Notes under the pieces: model-generated | What the model saw: the letters and a program-made list of their open reading frames with translations, nothing else | Database searches by the model: none | Told to the model about the DNA's origin: nothing | Made by a program: the position numbers and the translations under genes | In this document: one piece after another, positions 1 through 7,885 of the stretch | Layout: each line of letters opens with the position of its first letter | Position numbering within the stretch: the stretch's first letter is position 1 | NCBI GenBank assembly: GCA_900757695.1 | Contig: CAAEOU010000266.1 | Span: forward strand, 1 to 21,710 | Direction: 5' to 3' | Origin: an uncultured Oscillospiraceae bacterium | GTDB taxonomy: Bacteria > Bacillota_A > Clostridia > Oscillospirales > Oscillospiraceae | Length of the DNA stretch: 21,710 nucleotides

Positions 1-1
1 C

Positions 2-793
2 ATCAACATCCGGGACGTGGACATGCTGGTGGAGGTGAACCGTCCTCAGTATGTCATCCCCAACATGGAATCCACCGAAACTGAGAAGAAAATCGGCGAA
101 GCAGTTGCTTCTCTGGTTCACGACGGTGACACCATTCAGCTGGGTATCGGCGGCATTCCCAACGCCGTGGGCTCCTTCCTGACAAATAAGCAGGATTTGG
201 GTATTCACTCCGAGATGTTCACCTCCTGCATGATGGACCTCATCAACGCAGGCGTGATTACCGGAAAGAAGAAGACCTTCGACAGGGGGCTCCATGTCTG
301 CGCCTTTGCCGAAGGCGTACCGGAGCTCTATGATTTTCTCTCCGCTCGTGAGGACTGCATTCTCCGCACCGGACGGGATGTGGTAGATCCCTTCCAGATT
401 GCCAAACAGGACAACATGGTTTCCATCAATACGCTGGTAGAGATGGATCTCACCGGTCAGGTCTGCGCCGAATCCATCGGCCCCAAGCAGATTTCCGGCT
501 CCGGCGGCGCCTTCTGCTTTGCCTATGGCACCTATCGCAGTAAGGGCGGCAGAAGTATTCTTGCATTTCCTGCCCGCAGCGGCAAGGGACACAGCAAGAT
601 CAAAGCCACGCTGACCCCCGGCGCTGTGGTCACCACGCCACGAAATTATGTGGATTATATCGTCACGGAGTTCGGCATTGCCCAGCTCAAGGGCAAGACC
701 ATTCGGGAGCGTGCCCAGCAGCTCATTTCCATTGCCCATCCCGATGATCGGGCGGAGCTTCGTCGACAGGCAAAAATGCTCCATTATATTTAA
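2..793 (+). CDS. CoA-transferase, acetyl-CoA hydrolase/transferase family (C-terminal part; 5' end outside window)
   Basis: The reading frame is open from base 2 to a TAA stop, giving the last 264 residues of a family that is usually about 430-450 aa. Features seen are a glycine-rich GIGGIPNAVG segment, the IHSEMF segment whose Glu aligns with the catalytic glutamate that forms the glutamyl-CoA thioester in this family, and the C-terminal block with GGRSILAFP and the LTPGAVVTTPR stretch. These enzymes move CoA between acyl-CoA and a carboxylate such as acetate, and the closest remembered relatives are butyryl-CoA:acetate and 4-hydroxybutyrate CoA-transferases in the cytosol. The usual GGQxDF motif appears here as GGAFCF, so acyl specificity is uncertain. 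The stop codon coincides with the edge of the palindromic repeat at 790-958. It is convergent with the next gene. Family is confident, substrate is not. Confidence 0.88.
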   Translation: MNIRDVDMLVEVNRPQYVIPNMESTETEKKIGEAVASLVHDGDTIQLGIGGIPNAVGSFLTNKQDLGIHSEMFTSCMMDLINAGVITGKKKTFDRGLHVCAFAEGVPELYDFLSAREDCILRTGRDVVDPFQIAKQDNMVSINTLVEMDLTGQVCAESIGPKQISGSGGAFCFAYGTYRSKGGRSILAFPARSGKGHSKIKATLTPGAVVTTPRNYVDYIVTEFGIAQLKGKTIRERAQQLISIAHPDDRAELRRQAKMLHYI

Positions 794-958
794 GGCAGCA
801 CCGCACAATTGCGTCTGCGGGCTTTGGCGGTTCTTTTTCTCCACAAATCCGCTGCGAAAACCTTGAAATACACAAAGTATTCCGGCGGTTTTGCAACAAA
901 TTTGTGACGTAAAATCCCTTGCCAAATCTCCTTGCCGAATTATGCGGTATTGCCTTAA
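790..958. repeat. 169-bp near-palindromic MITE-like element
   Basis: The ends are imperfect inverted repeats: TTAAGGCAGCACCGCACAAT at the left against TTAAGGCAATACCGCATAAT read from the right on the other strand. The symmetry continues through the whole element. CACAAAT at about 832 is mirrored by ATTTGTG at about 898, and the two arms meet around a short ACAAA centre near 870. Each end carries TTAA/TA, compatible with a TA or TTAA target duplication. There is no coding capacity. The left tip supplies the TAA stop of the CoA-transferase. It could be a non-autonomous transposon (MITE) or a REP-type element, and as RNA it would fold into a long hairpin in the 3' end of the CoA-transferase message. 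Copy number cannot be judged from one window. Confidence 0.75.
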
Positions 959-1002
959 TCGTTTTTCGATGGCAATCGCCATTGATGATATATATTTCCC
1001 CC

Positions 1003-1040
1003 AAAAAAGGGTGGCTGCAACGGAAAGATTGCAGCCGCCC
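1003..1040 (-). terminator. Rho-independent terminator for the LysR pair
   Basis: A 12-bp stem (GGGTGGCTGCAA with TTGCAGCCGCCC, one G-T wobble) with an 8-base loop lies just downstream of the minus-strand LysR gene. On that strand it is followed by six T residues (A6 at 1003-1008). Confidence 0.85.
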
Positions 1041-1048
1041 TTTCAGCG

Positions 1049-1951
1049 CTATGTGATTTCGTTCATTTGCCGCAGTCTCTCCCGCAGCTCCGGGAGAAGC
1101 GGATTGGTCTGATTTTTGCTCCAGATCATGGACAGCGTGAGCTTTGCATGATCGCTGGGCAGGTGCAGGGTCTGAAGCGCCGGGTTATGGAGCTTCGCCA
1201 CCACCGATTCCGGCAGGATTGCCGCACTTTCCCCGGTTTCCACGGTCATGGTCATATCCTCCAGACTTTCGCAGAAGCGGATCTGGGGTTCCAGCCGCAG
1301 GTCGCTGAGCATGTGGATGATGTGATAAAGCCCCTGTGGCTCCTTATCCACCAAAATCAAGCCCCGGTTCATAATCACATGGGCATGGTCACCGGCATGA
1401 TGGGCGTTTTCACTGCGGAATACCAGCACCATTTCCTCCTGCCCATAGGCTTCCTGCTGGAAGTCGCTTTTCTGCTCCAGCTCCCGATCCAGCACCAGCG
1501 CACAATCCAGGGTGCCATCGGACAGCCCCTTCATGAGCTCTTGATAGTCCCGATTCCGCAGCAGCACCCGAAGCCCCGGATAGCTCCGCCGCATTTCATA
1601 AATTGTACCCAGAAATCGATGTCTCCGCACCGGATTTGCCAGTGCCCGGGCATCTACGCCAATGGTCAAAGATAGGGTCTGCGCCTCCTCCGCCACCTGA
1701 TTCCGCACCTCCGGCAGCATCTTTTCCCACCGGGAGATCAGCTCCTTGGCGCCTTTCTGGAGGGCTTTTCCGGCCTCGGTGAGCTCCACCTGCCGGGTGC
1801 TCCGGCGCAGAAGCGGCAGCCCCACCTCTTTCTCTAAGTCCATGATTTGACGGGAAAGGGCAGATTGAGAGAGATACACGCTCTCCGCCGCCCGGCTGAA
1901 ATTGAGAGTGTCTGCCACCGCAATAAAGTAACGAAGCTGTCTGATTTCCAT
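1049..1951 (-). CDS. LysR-family transcriptional regulator (downstream copy of a tandem pair)
   Basis: A 300-aa protein of normal LysR length. Residues 1-60 form the winged helix-turn-helix (start MEIRQLRYF, then FSRAAESVYLSQSALSRQI and the wing region LLRRSTRQVELTEAG). Residues about 90-290 are the periplasmic-binding-protein-like effector domain. I chose the ATG at 1951 because GGAGGAG lies about 6 bases upstream; a start six codons earlier (1969) has no ribosome site but overlaps the preceding stop as ATGA, so coupled starts are possible. It follows another LysR gene on the same strand and ends at a good terminator. The target is unknown. Its paralog sits next to the importer promoter, so the two may act together, but that is inference. 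Confidence 0.9.
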   Translation of the reverse strand: MEIRQLRYFIAVADTLNFSRAAESVYLSQSALSRQIMDLEKEVGLPLLRRSTRQVELTEAGKALQKGAKELISRWEKMLPEVRNQVAEEAQTLSLTIGVDARALANPVRRHRFLGTIYEMRRSYPGLRVLLRNRDYQELMKGLSDGTLDCALVLDRELEQKSDFQQEAYGQEEMVLVFRSENAHHAGDHAHVIMNRGLILVDKEPQGLYHIIHMLSDLRLEPQIRFCESLEDMTMTVETGESAAILPESVVAKLHNPALQTLHLPSDHAKLTLSMIWSKNQTNPLLPELRERLRQMNEIT

Positions 1952-1965
1952 TTGCATCTCCTCCG

Positions 1966-2910
1966 TCATAAGTACGATAGCAGTTCATTATAGGTAGGAT
2001 AAGAATGCTCCTTCCGCACTGCTATACAATAGCTACTCAGGTATTTCAGAAATGCCTCGCAGACAGGCGTATGACGTTCATCCCGCAGACAGGTCAAATA
2101 GATCCTCCTTCTGCACTTCCCCTGCTCAATCGGAATCCACTGCACGCCTCGGATCCGAATCTCTGGTGTTTTCAGCCAAAGATTCACCACACATTCCGGC
2201 ACAAAGCTGATGCCAAAGTTATTATAAACCTTTACTGCGATGGAATCCGAATCCCCGACCTGCTGCACTCTGCTGTATGCCGTACCGCTTCCCGAAAAGA
2301 ACTGTCGCATCAAAATCCCGATACTAAAGTCCTCTGACGTTGTGACCAGCGATACTCCCTCTAAGTCCCGCATATACACCTCTGATTTTTTAGAAAAAGC
2401 AGAAGTCGGCCCTACCAGCAGCAGCATAGGCTCATCCAATATCTGTACGGACTCCACCACCGCTGAACTGAGATCGTTCAGTGTCAGTGCAAAATCATAG
2501 GTATGGCTGCACAGCTTATCTACGATCCCATGCACCGTTGTATTATCGGAAACCACGTCAATGGATTGATCCAGCTGCCGATACAGCGCAATGAGTTCAT
2601 TACTGAAATCGATGACCTCCGAGCCAAAGCACACTGCATTTCTGCTGTAGGCCCTCAGTCGTTTCATGGTATCCAACAGCATGTCCGATTCATCCAGGAT
2701 GGCGGCGGCTTTTTCCACAAAAACCGAGCCGGCCTCCGTAAGCTTGAGATATCGCCCGTCCCGGACAAAAAGCTTTACCCCCAGTTCCTCCTCCAGCCGT
2801 TTGCAGGACAGGCTCAGTGCAGACTGGGAAACGTGCAGTGTTTCCGCTGCTTTTGTCATGCTGCCAAGCCCCGCAATGGCAGTCACATAGCGCATCTGTA
2901 ACAGGTCCAT
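1966..2910 (-). CDS. LysR-family transcriptional regulator, divergent from the ABC importer operon
   Basis: A 314-aa protein. Residues 1-60 carry the LysR HTH (MDLLQMRYVTAIAGLGSM, then AAETLHVSQSALSLSCKRL and LFVRDGRYLKLTEAG), and the rest is an effector-binding domain. The start is the ATG at 2910, preceded by GGGAGGA at a good distance; the in-frame start at 2934 lacks a ribosome site. It is transcribed away from the binding-protein gene at 3114, the classic layout in which a LysR protein controls the divergent operon and itself. The stop codon overlaps the upstream candidate start of the second LysR gene, so both are probably on one mRNA. The likely role is sensing the importer's substrate or a metabolite of it; the effector cannot be read from sequence. 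Confidence 0.92.
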   Translation of the reverse strand: MDLLQMRYVTAIAGLGSMTKAAETLHVSQSALSLSCKRLEEELGVKLFVRDGRYLKLTEAGSVFVEKAAAILDESDMLLDTMKRLRAYSRNAVCFGSEVIDFSNELIALYRQLDQSIDVVSDNTTVHGIVDKLCSHTYDFALTLNDLSSAVVESVQILDEPMLLLVGPTSAFSKKSEVYMRDLEGVSLVTTSEDFSIGILMRQFFSGSGTAYSRVQQVGDSDSIAVKVYNNFGISFVPECVVNLWLKTPEIRIRGVQWIPIEQGKCRRRIYLTCLRDERHTPVCEAFLKYLSSYCIAVRKEHSYPTYNELLSYL

Positions 2911-2935
2911 TGTTCCTCCCTCATCTATTAACATT

Positions 2936-2949
2936 TGTAATCTATTACA
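2936..2949. promoter_or_regulatory. Inverted repeat TGTAAT-CT-ATTACA, candidate LysR autoregulatory operator
   Basis: A perfect 6-2-6 inverted repeat covering the predicted transcription start of the LysR gene, just downstream of its -10 box. This position suits autorepression. Which protein binds here is inferred from proximity only. Confidence 0.5.
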
Positions 2950-2954
2950 TAAAT

Positions 2955-2983
2955 ATTATATATTAGACAATCGATTATTTCAA
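2955..2983 (-). promoter_or_regulatory. Promoter for the LysR pair
   Basis: On the minus strand: TTGAAA (-35), 17-bp spacer, TATAAT (-10, perfect). It overlaps the opposing importer promoter, so bound polymerase or regulator would affect both. Confidence 0.7.
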
Positions 2984-2992
2984 GTGTATGAT
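2964..2992 (+). promoter_or_regulatory. Promoter for the ABC importer operon
   Basis: TAGACA (-35), 17-bp spacer, TATGAT (-10); each box is one base from consensus. The -35 of the divergent LysR promoter lies within this spacer. The leader is about 115 nt and contains complementary segments AATCCGA (3022) and TCGGATT (3066). Confidence 0.6.
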
Positions 2993-3113
2993 AGGCATGC
3001 AATAGTGAATTTACAACAAGAAATCCGACAGGTTCCACGATATTTTCGCTAGAATCACAACCTTTTCGGATTCCTTCCACTTATTGCAAAAACTAATAGA
3101 AGGGATGACCCAA

Positions 3114-4394
3114 ATGAAAAAGAAATTGTTTGCTATGCTGCTGGCCGCCTCTATGGTATTCTCCATGGCCGCCTGCGGCAGCGGCAGCAGCTCCGCCGCC
3201 TCCAGTGCCGGAAGCACAGGCGCTCCCGCCGCCCCCGCTTCCAACGCTGCCTCCGCGGAGAACACGACCACCTCATCCGGCGACAACGTTCTGAAAATCG
3301 GCGCACTCATCAACACCACCGGATGGTTCGCCTCCATCGACTACAACAACCAGATTGAGATGGAAACCCTGTGCAAGTATTACAACGATCAGGGCGGCAT
3401 CGACATCGGCGGAACAAAATATCAGCTGGAGCTGGTGGTTGAGGACGGCGGCTCCGATGCCGAGGGTATCCGCTCCGCAGCCCAGCGTCTTGTCGATCAG
3501 GGCATTCAATACGTCATCGAGACCAATGACTTCTGGGTAGAAGGTGCCATCGACATCTTTGAGAATGCCGGCGTTATGAATATCATGGCACAGAACAACA
3601 TGAACCACAACGTCATGAACGCAGACATCAAGTACTCCTACTCCTTCTCTGATGCCTGTACCTCCCAGTACTCCACTGCACTGGACGTTATTAAGGATCA
3701 GTATCCCGAAGTAAAGTCCGTTGTATACTGCTGTGACGACAACGGCGTAAACAAGGAGCAGGCCGCTCTGATAGAAGATGCATGCAAGCGCGTGGGCCTT
3801 GAGTACAACGATGCCTTCATCGTCTATGACGGTGAGACCACCGACTTCTCCTCCATTGCACTGAAGGTCATAAACTCCGGCGCTGACGCCTTCATCGGCA
3901 ACGGCACTCCCGATAACATTGCCGGCCTTCTGAAGGAAGTCCGCTCTGCCGGCTCCGACATGCTATGCGCAGCCGTTATTACCCTGAGCCCCGGCGCTCT
4001 GATCGCCGGCTCCGGCCTCAATGACCTCTCCGGCGCATTCACCTTCGGCTCTGATATCGCCACCCCCGAGCACAACACCGATACCTTTAACGAACTCTAT
4101 AAGCTTTTTGTCGACACCTACGGACAGGACAACGCTGCCGCATGGAACGGCGCCTGCATGGACAACCTCTACAACCTGCTTCAGCTGATGCAGGGCGCAG
4201 GCTCCACCGATGTAGAAGCGGTCCGCAGCTACTTCGACTCCATCGACTCCATTGAGACTCTGTTCGGCACCGGCGTAAAATGCGGTGAAGAGACCTTTGG
4301 CGTTGCCCATCTGATCGCCCATCCCAGCCATGCACTGAAAGCCGAAAACGGCCAGATCGTCTACATGGGCACCTATGACTGCGTAGCTCCTTAA
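3114..4394 (+). CDS. ABC importer substrate-binding lipoprotein, branched-chain amino acid/amide (HAAT) family
   Basis: A 426-aa protein with a lipoprotein signal: MKKKLFAM, a hydrophobic core, and lipobox SMAAC with Cys21 as the lipidated residue. A Ser/Ala/Pro-rich linker runs to about residue 58. The mature domain starts LKIGALINTTGW and is a type I periplasmic-binding fold (Peripla_BP_6), including VEDGGSDAEG and the segment QRLVDQGIQYVIE. It would sit on the outer face of the membrane and deliver ligand to the permeases encoded just downstream. The start at 3114 has GAAGGG upstream and gives a proper signal peptide; the longer frame from 3084 would spoil it. The HAAT family also transports urea, amides and aromatic acids, so leucine-type substrates are likely but not shown. 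Confidence 0.93.
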   Translation: MKKKLFAMLLAASMVFSMAACGSGSSSAASSAGSTGAPAAPASNAASAENTTTSSGDNVLKIGALINTTGWFASIDYNNQIEMETLCKYYNDQGGIDIGGTKYQLELVVEDGGSDAEGIRSAAQRLVDQGIQYVIETNDFWVEGAIDIFENAGVMNIMAQNNMNHNVMNADIKYSYSFSDACTSQYSTALDVIKDQYPEVKSVVYCCDDNGVNKEQAALIEDACKRVGLEYNDAFIVYDGETTDFSSIALKVINSGADAFIGNGTPDNIAGLLKEVRSAGSDMLCAAVITLSPGALIAGSGLNDLSGAFTFGSDIATPEHNTDTFNELYKLFVDTYGQDNAAAWNGACMDNLYNLLQLMQGAGSTDVEAVRSYFDSIDSIETLFGTGVKCGEETFGVAHLIAHPSHALKAENGQIVYMGTYDCVAP

Positions 4395-4403
4395 CATCTA
4401 CCG

Positions 4404-4445
4404 GGTACAAGGTGCGTTTCGCCGCACCTTGTACCTTGTTTTCTC
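4404..4445 (+). terminator. Intra-operon hairpin between binding protein and permeases (partial terminator)
   Basis: A perfect 12-bp stem (GGTACAAGGTGC with GCACCTTGTACC) and 8-base loop, followed by TTGTTTTCTCTTT. It lies between the binding-protein stop and the first permease. It would attenuate or stabilise, leaving more binding-protein mRNA than permease mRNA. Confidence 0.75.
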
Positions 4446-4480
4446 TTTGGTATTCTCCATCCTGTAAAGAGGTGAAATGA

Positions 4481-5338
4481 ATGGGACTGCTCCCTAATAT
4501 CATTGTCAATACATTGGTGCTGGCATCTATGTATATTCTGGCGTCGCTGGGCTTTGCTTTCATCTTTAATATGCTGGGTTCCGTGAACCTGGCCCATGGC
4601 GCTTTTTATATGCTGGCTGCCTACATCACCTATTATCTCTGCGCCAAGGCGGGACTGAACAACTGGCTGGCGATGCTGCTGTCCGCAGTCATTTTGGCTG
4701 CGCTGGGCATTGCCATGGAGCGCTTTGTTTTCCGCCCCTTCCAAAAGGAATTTGACCGCGTGGTCATGGTATCCGTTGCCATCATGACCATGCTACAGCA
4801 ATTGGCGGTTCAGGTCTCCGGCTCTCAGACCATCTCCATCCCCGCCTATGGCAACGGCTCCATCAATCTTGGCTTTATGCTGCTGACCAATGAAAAGCTC
4901 ATCACCTTTGCAATCGGCGCAGTACTGCTGCTCATTACGCTGTTTATCGTCTATCGGACCAAGCTGGGCATGCAGATGGAAGCCATCTCTCAGGATCGTC
5001 TCGGTGCGGCTCTGCAGGGCATTCAGGTCAACAAGGTTGCCATGCTGGTCTGCGGCATGGGCTTTGCTCTGGCCGCAGTGGCGGGCTCCATGATGGGCGC
5101 CTACCAGCAGGTCAGCTCCAACATGGGGGATAACATCAACGTGCGGATTCTGATGCTGGTCATGCTGGCCGGCGCAGGCTCCATGAACGGTATTATCATC
5201 ACAGGTTTCCTGATGGCGCTGCTGGACTCTGTCTGCCCCATCATCTGGGACAGCTATACGGCCTCCGCCATTGCCTGTTCCGTGGTTGTTATTCTGCTGC
5301 TGATCCGGCCGAAGGGCTTCTTCGGTCATGACGTTTGA
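4481..5338 (+). CDS. livH: Branched-chain amino acid-type ABC transporter permease LivH
   Basis: A 285-aa polytopic membrane protein of normal LivH length, with about eight hydrophobic segments. Recognisable LivH features are the N-terminal ASMYILASLGFAFIFNMLG, VNLAHGAFYML, AMERFVFRPF after the third membrane segment, and the cytoplasmic coupling region beginning LGAALQGIQVNKVAML near residue 168. It forms the translocation pore with LivM. The start at 4481 has AGAGGTG six bases upstream; an ATG four bases earlier is out of frame and stops after six codons. The next gene begins 12 bp after the stop, so the genes are co-transcribed. Confidence 0.93.
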   Translation: MGLLPNIIVNTLVLASMYILASLGFAFIFNMLGSVNLAHGAFYMLAAYITYYLCAKAGLNNWLAMLLSAVILAALGIAMERFVFRPFQKEFDRVVMVSVAIMTMLQQLAVQVSGSQTISIPAYGNGSINLGFMLLTNEKLITFAIGAVLLLITLFIVYRTKLGMQMEAISQDRLGAALQGIQVNKVAMLVCGMGFALAAVAGSMMGAYQQVSSNMGDNINVRILMLVMLAGAGSMNGIIITGFLMALLDSVCPIIWDSYTASAIACSVVVILLLIRPKGFFGHDV

Positions 5339-5350
5339 GGAGGTGCCTTT

Positions 5351-6322
5351 ATGAAAAATCTCAATGCAAAAAAGGCGCTGCCCTACGCCCTGCTTCTGGT
5401 AGTTGCGCTGGTTGCTCCGATCTTCCTGCACACCAGCTACTGGGTTGGCATCCTCATTATGGTGCTCTATCGGGTGGTTGGCTCTGTCTCCCTGCGAACC
5501 ATCTCCCTGTCCGGTGCACTGACCTTCGCCCATGGTGCTTTCATTGCGGTGGGCGCATACTGCGGCGGCATTCTGGCACGGAATCTGTCCCTGCCTCCGG
5601 TGATCACCATTCTGGCTGGCGGCCTGTTTGCCATGCTGGTCTCGGTTTTGACCGGTCTTCCCTTTGTGCGGCTCAAGGGCATGTACTATTCCATGGCCTC
5701 CATGTTCCTTGGAGTCACCATCAACTACATCATTAAGGCCCTGAAGATCACCGGCGGCTATCACGGCCTGACCCGGATTCCAAAGCTGCTGCAGAGCGAC
5801 ATTGCCTGCTACTATGTGTTCCTGGCCATCACCGTCATTCTGCTGCTGATCCTCTATCGGTTTGAATTCTCCCGGATCGGCACGACACTCCGTGCTCTGG
5901 CCCAGTCTCAGGACGTTGCTTCTTCCATCGGCATCAACGCAACCTTCTATCGGCTTCTGGCTGTGGGCATGGGCAGCTTCTGCGCAGGCATCGCCGGTGC
6001 GGCCTATGGCCTCTATTCTACCGTACTTTCCCCTACCAACTATGACATGACCTTCTCCCTCTGGCTGCTCATGTATATGCTCATCGGCGGCGAAGATTAC
6101 TTCATCGGCCCCATCATCGGTGCGATCATCTTTGTACTGATCCCCGAGCTGGGCCGTGGACTCAGCGCCTATGCGCCGTTCCTGACGGGCATCTGCACAC
6201 TGATCGTAGCCTATCTGCTGCCCGGCGGTCTGGCAGGCATCCCTGCGCTGATCCGGAATCGCAGAGAGCAGAAGGCAAAGGAAGCTGCAAACGAAGGGAG
6301 GGACCAGAATGCATCTGCTTGA
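5351..6322 (+). CDS. livM: Branched-chain amino acid-type ABC transporter permease LivM
   Basis: A 323-aa membrane protein. LivM hallmarks are LSGALTFAHGAFIAVGAY near residue 55, the GLPFVRLKGMYYSMASM segment near 100, and the coupling loop with IGTTLRALAQSQDVASSIG near residue 175. A hydrophilic Arg/Lys/Glu-rich tail follows the last helix. The start has AGGAGG upstream. Its 3' end overlaps the ATPase gene start by 14 bp, which suggests translational coupling. It pairs with LivH in the cytoplasmic membrane. Confidence 0.93.
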   Translation: MKNLNAKKALPYALLLVVALVAPIFLHTSYWVGILIMVLYRVVGSVSLRTISLSGALTFAHGAFIAVGAYCGGILARNLSLPPVITILAGGLFAMLVSVLTGLPFVRLKGMYYSMASMFLGVTINYIIKALKITGGYHGLTRIPKLLQSDIACYYVFLAITVILLLILYRFEFSRIGTTLRALAQSQDVASSIGINATFYRLLAVGMGSFCAGIAGAAYGLYSTVLSPTNYDMTFSLWLLMYMLIGGEDYFIGPIIGAIIFVLIPELGRGLSAYAPFLTGICTLIVAYLLPGGLAGIPALIRNRREQKAKEAANEGRDQNASA

Positions 6323-7067
6323 AACATCCGGTCTCACAAAGAGATTTGGCGGCCTGACCGTTATGAATGATCTGGACTTCTCTCTGGAAGAGGGTGAGAT
6401 CAAGGGTTTTCTTGGCCCCAACGGTGCCGGAAAATCTACATTCTTTAATCTGATCACCGGCGTGCTTACGCCGTCCTCCGGCCATATTTTCTATGCCGGT
6501 AAGGAAATCACCAAGGCAAAACCCCATCAGGTCGCAAAAATGGGAATTGGCCGTACCTTCCAGCTTAACCCGCTGTTCGGTGACTTTACGGTTTTTGAAA
6601 ATGTCACAGCGGCCTATCATCTGCGCCCTCACTCCACGGTACCGCAGGTCTTCTTCAACACAAAGACCTACCGTACCAATGAAGAATACATCCGCAAATC
6701 TGCCGATGAAATTCTGGAATTTCTCGGTCTTTCCCATGTGCGCAATGAGCTGGCAAAGAACCTTCCCCACGGCTACCAGAAGATCCTTGGCGTTGCCCGT
6801 GCACTGGCCACAAAACCGAAGCTTCTGCTGCTGGACGAGCCGCTGGGCGGCATGAACCCTGAGGAGATCGCCTTCTCAATTGACGCAATTTCGAAGATGC
6901 GGGATACGGGGATCACGGTGCTTGTCGTTGAGCACAATATGCAGATCCTTGACATTCTAGACAGCGTCACCGTCATCAGCTTTGGCGAAAAAATCTTCGA
7001 AGGAACCCCGGAGGGGATGCGGCAGGATCCCACTGTCATTAAAACGTACTTTGGAGGTACCGTATGA
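6309..7067 (+). CDS. livG: ABC transporter ATP-binding protein LivG
   Basis: A 252-aa ATPase. Walker A GPNGAGKST is at residues 36-44, the Q-loop Gln at 85 (RTFQLNPLF), the signature region LPHGYQ at 152-157, Walker B LLLLDEP at 172-178 followed by LGGMNPEE typical of LivG, and the H-loop His at 209 (VEHN). The signature reads LPHGY rather than LSGGQ; LivG proteins often carry a proline here (LPYGQ), so the site is probably functional. GGGAGG precedes the start. It powers uptake together with LivF as a heterodimer on the cytoplasmic side. Its stop overlaps the livF start as ATGA. Confidence 0.93.
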   Translation: MHLLETSGLTKRFGGLTVMNDLDFSLEEGEIKGFLGPNGAGKSTFFNLITGVLTPSSGHIFYAGKEITKAKPHQVAKMGIGRTFQLNPLFGDFTVFENVTAAYHLRPHSTVPQVFFNTKTYRTNEEYIRKSADEILEFLGLSHVRNELAKNLPHGYQKILGVARALATKPKLLLLDEPLGGMNPEEIAFSIDAISKMRDTGITVLVVEHNMQILDILDSVTVISFGEKIFEGTPEGMRQDPTVIKTYFGGTV

Positions 7068-7780
7068 GCAATATTCTGGAAGTACAGGGGCTGAAGGTCA
7101 TGTATGGAAAGTCCATTGCCATCCATGACATCAACATCTCCGTTCCCGCCGGCGGTATTGTCACGCTGATTGGCTCCAACGGCGCAGGAAAGTCCACCAC
7201 CCTAAACGCCTGCCTCGGCACCGTTCCCGCAACAGAGGGAAAAATACTTTTCGATGGCGAAGATATCACCCACGCCTCCACCGCCGAGCGTGTCCGCCGA
7301 GGGCTGGTTCTGGCACCTGAGGGACGCCATCTGTTCCCCTATCTGACCGTGCAGAAAAACCTGCTTCTGGGTGCAACCCAGCGGAAAGATAAAGATGGCA
7401 TTCAGAAGGATATGGAATTCTGCTTTGAACTGTTCCCGATCCTTAAGGATCGGCTGAAGCAGAAGGCCGGCACCATGTCCGGCGGCCAGCAGCAGATGCT
7501 TGCCATTGCCCGGGGCATCATGGCCAACCCCAAGCTGTTGTGTTTGGACGAGCCCTCTCTTGGTCTCGCCCCTGCGGTAATCGACGACATCGGCAATAAG
7601 ATCAAGGAAATCAACCAGAGCAAGGGCACCTCCATTCTGCTGGTCGAGCAGAACGTCCATCTGGCCTTTGGTGCGGCAGATTACTGCTATACCCTTCAGG
7701 TGGGTGAGCTGGTTGCCGAAGGCACCGTGGCTGATATCCGCAATAACGATGTTGTGAAAAAAGCCTACTTCGGCGGGTAA
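7064..7780 (+). CDS. livF: ABC transporter ATP-binding protein LivF
   Basis: A 238-aa ATPase. Walker A GSNGAGKST is at residues 37-45, the signature MSGGQQQ at 138-144, and Walker B LLCLDEP at 158-164 followed by SLGLAP. VEQN at 194-197 has Gln where other ABC ATPases have the H-loop His, as is usual in LivF. LAPEGRHLFPYLTV is the family-typical Q-loop neighbourhood. The start overlaps the livG stop (ATGA) and has TGGAGG upstream. It is the last gene of the importer operon, followed by a strong terminator. Confidence 0.94.
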   Translation: MSNILEVQGLKVMYGKSIAIHDINISVPAGGIVTLIGSNGAGKSTTLNACLGTVPATEGKILFDGEDITHASTAERVRRGLVLAPEGRHLFPYLTVQKNLLLGATQRKDKDGIQKDMEFCFELFPILKDRLKQKAGTMSGGQQQMLAIARGIMANPKLLCLDEPSLGLAPAVIDDIGNKIKEINQSKGTSILLVEQNVHLAFGAADYCYTLQVGELVAEGTVADIRNNDVVKKAYFGG

Positions 7781-7809
7781 GCGGCTTATCCCTCCGCTTA
7801 CTCCACTCC

Positions 7810-7843
7810 GGCCCGCTGCCACTACGGCAGCGGGCCTTTGTTT
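7810..7843 (+). terminator. Terminator of the importer operon
   Basis: An 11-bp perfect GC-rich stem (GGCCCGCTGCC with GGCAGCGGGCC), loop ACTAC, then TTTGTTT. Confidence 0.9.
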
Positions 7844-7885
7844 CATCGTGCGTTTTAGGGAAATATGTCCCGTTAAAAGCTAAAA

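Noticed and set aside
723..1004. Short frames inside the palindromic element
   Set aside because: They arise from the repeat and from the antisense of the CoA-transferase end, with no start signals.
4793..6457. A 554-codon open frame antisense to the two permease genes
   Set aside because: It has no homology-like motifs, an odd His/Gln/Asp-rich composition and no ribosome site. It lies opposite clear LivH/LivM coding sequence and reflects codon bias there.
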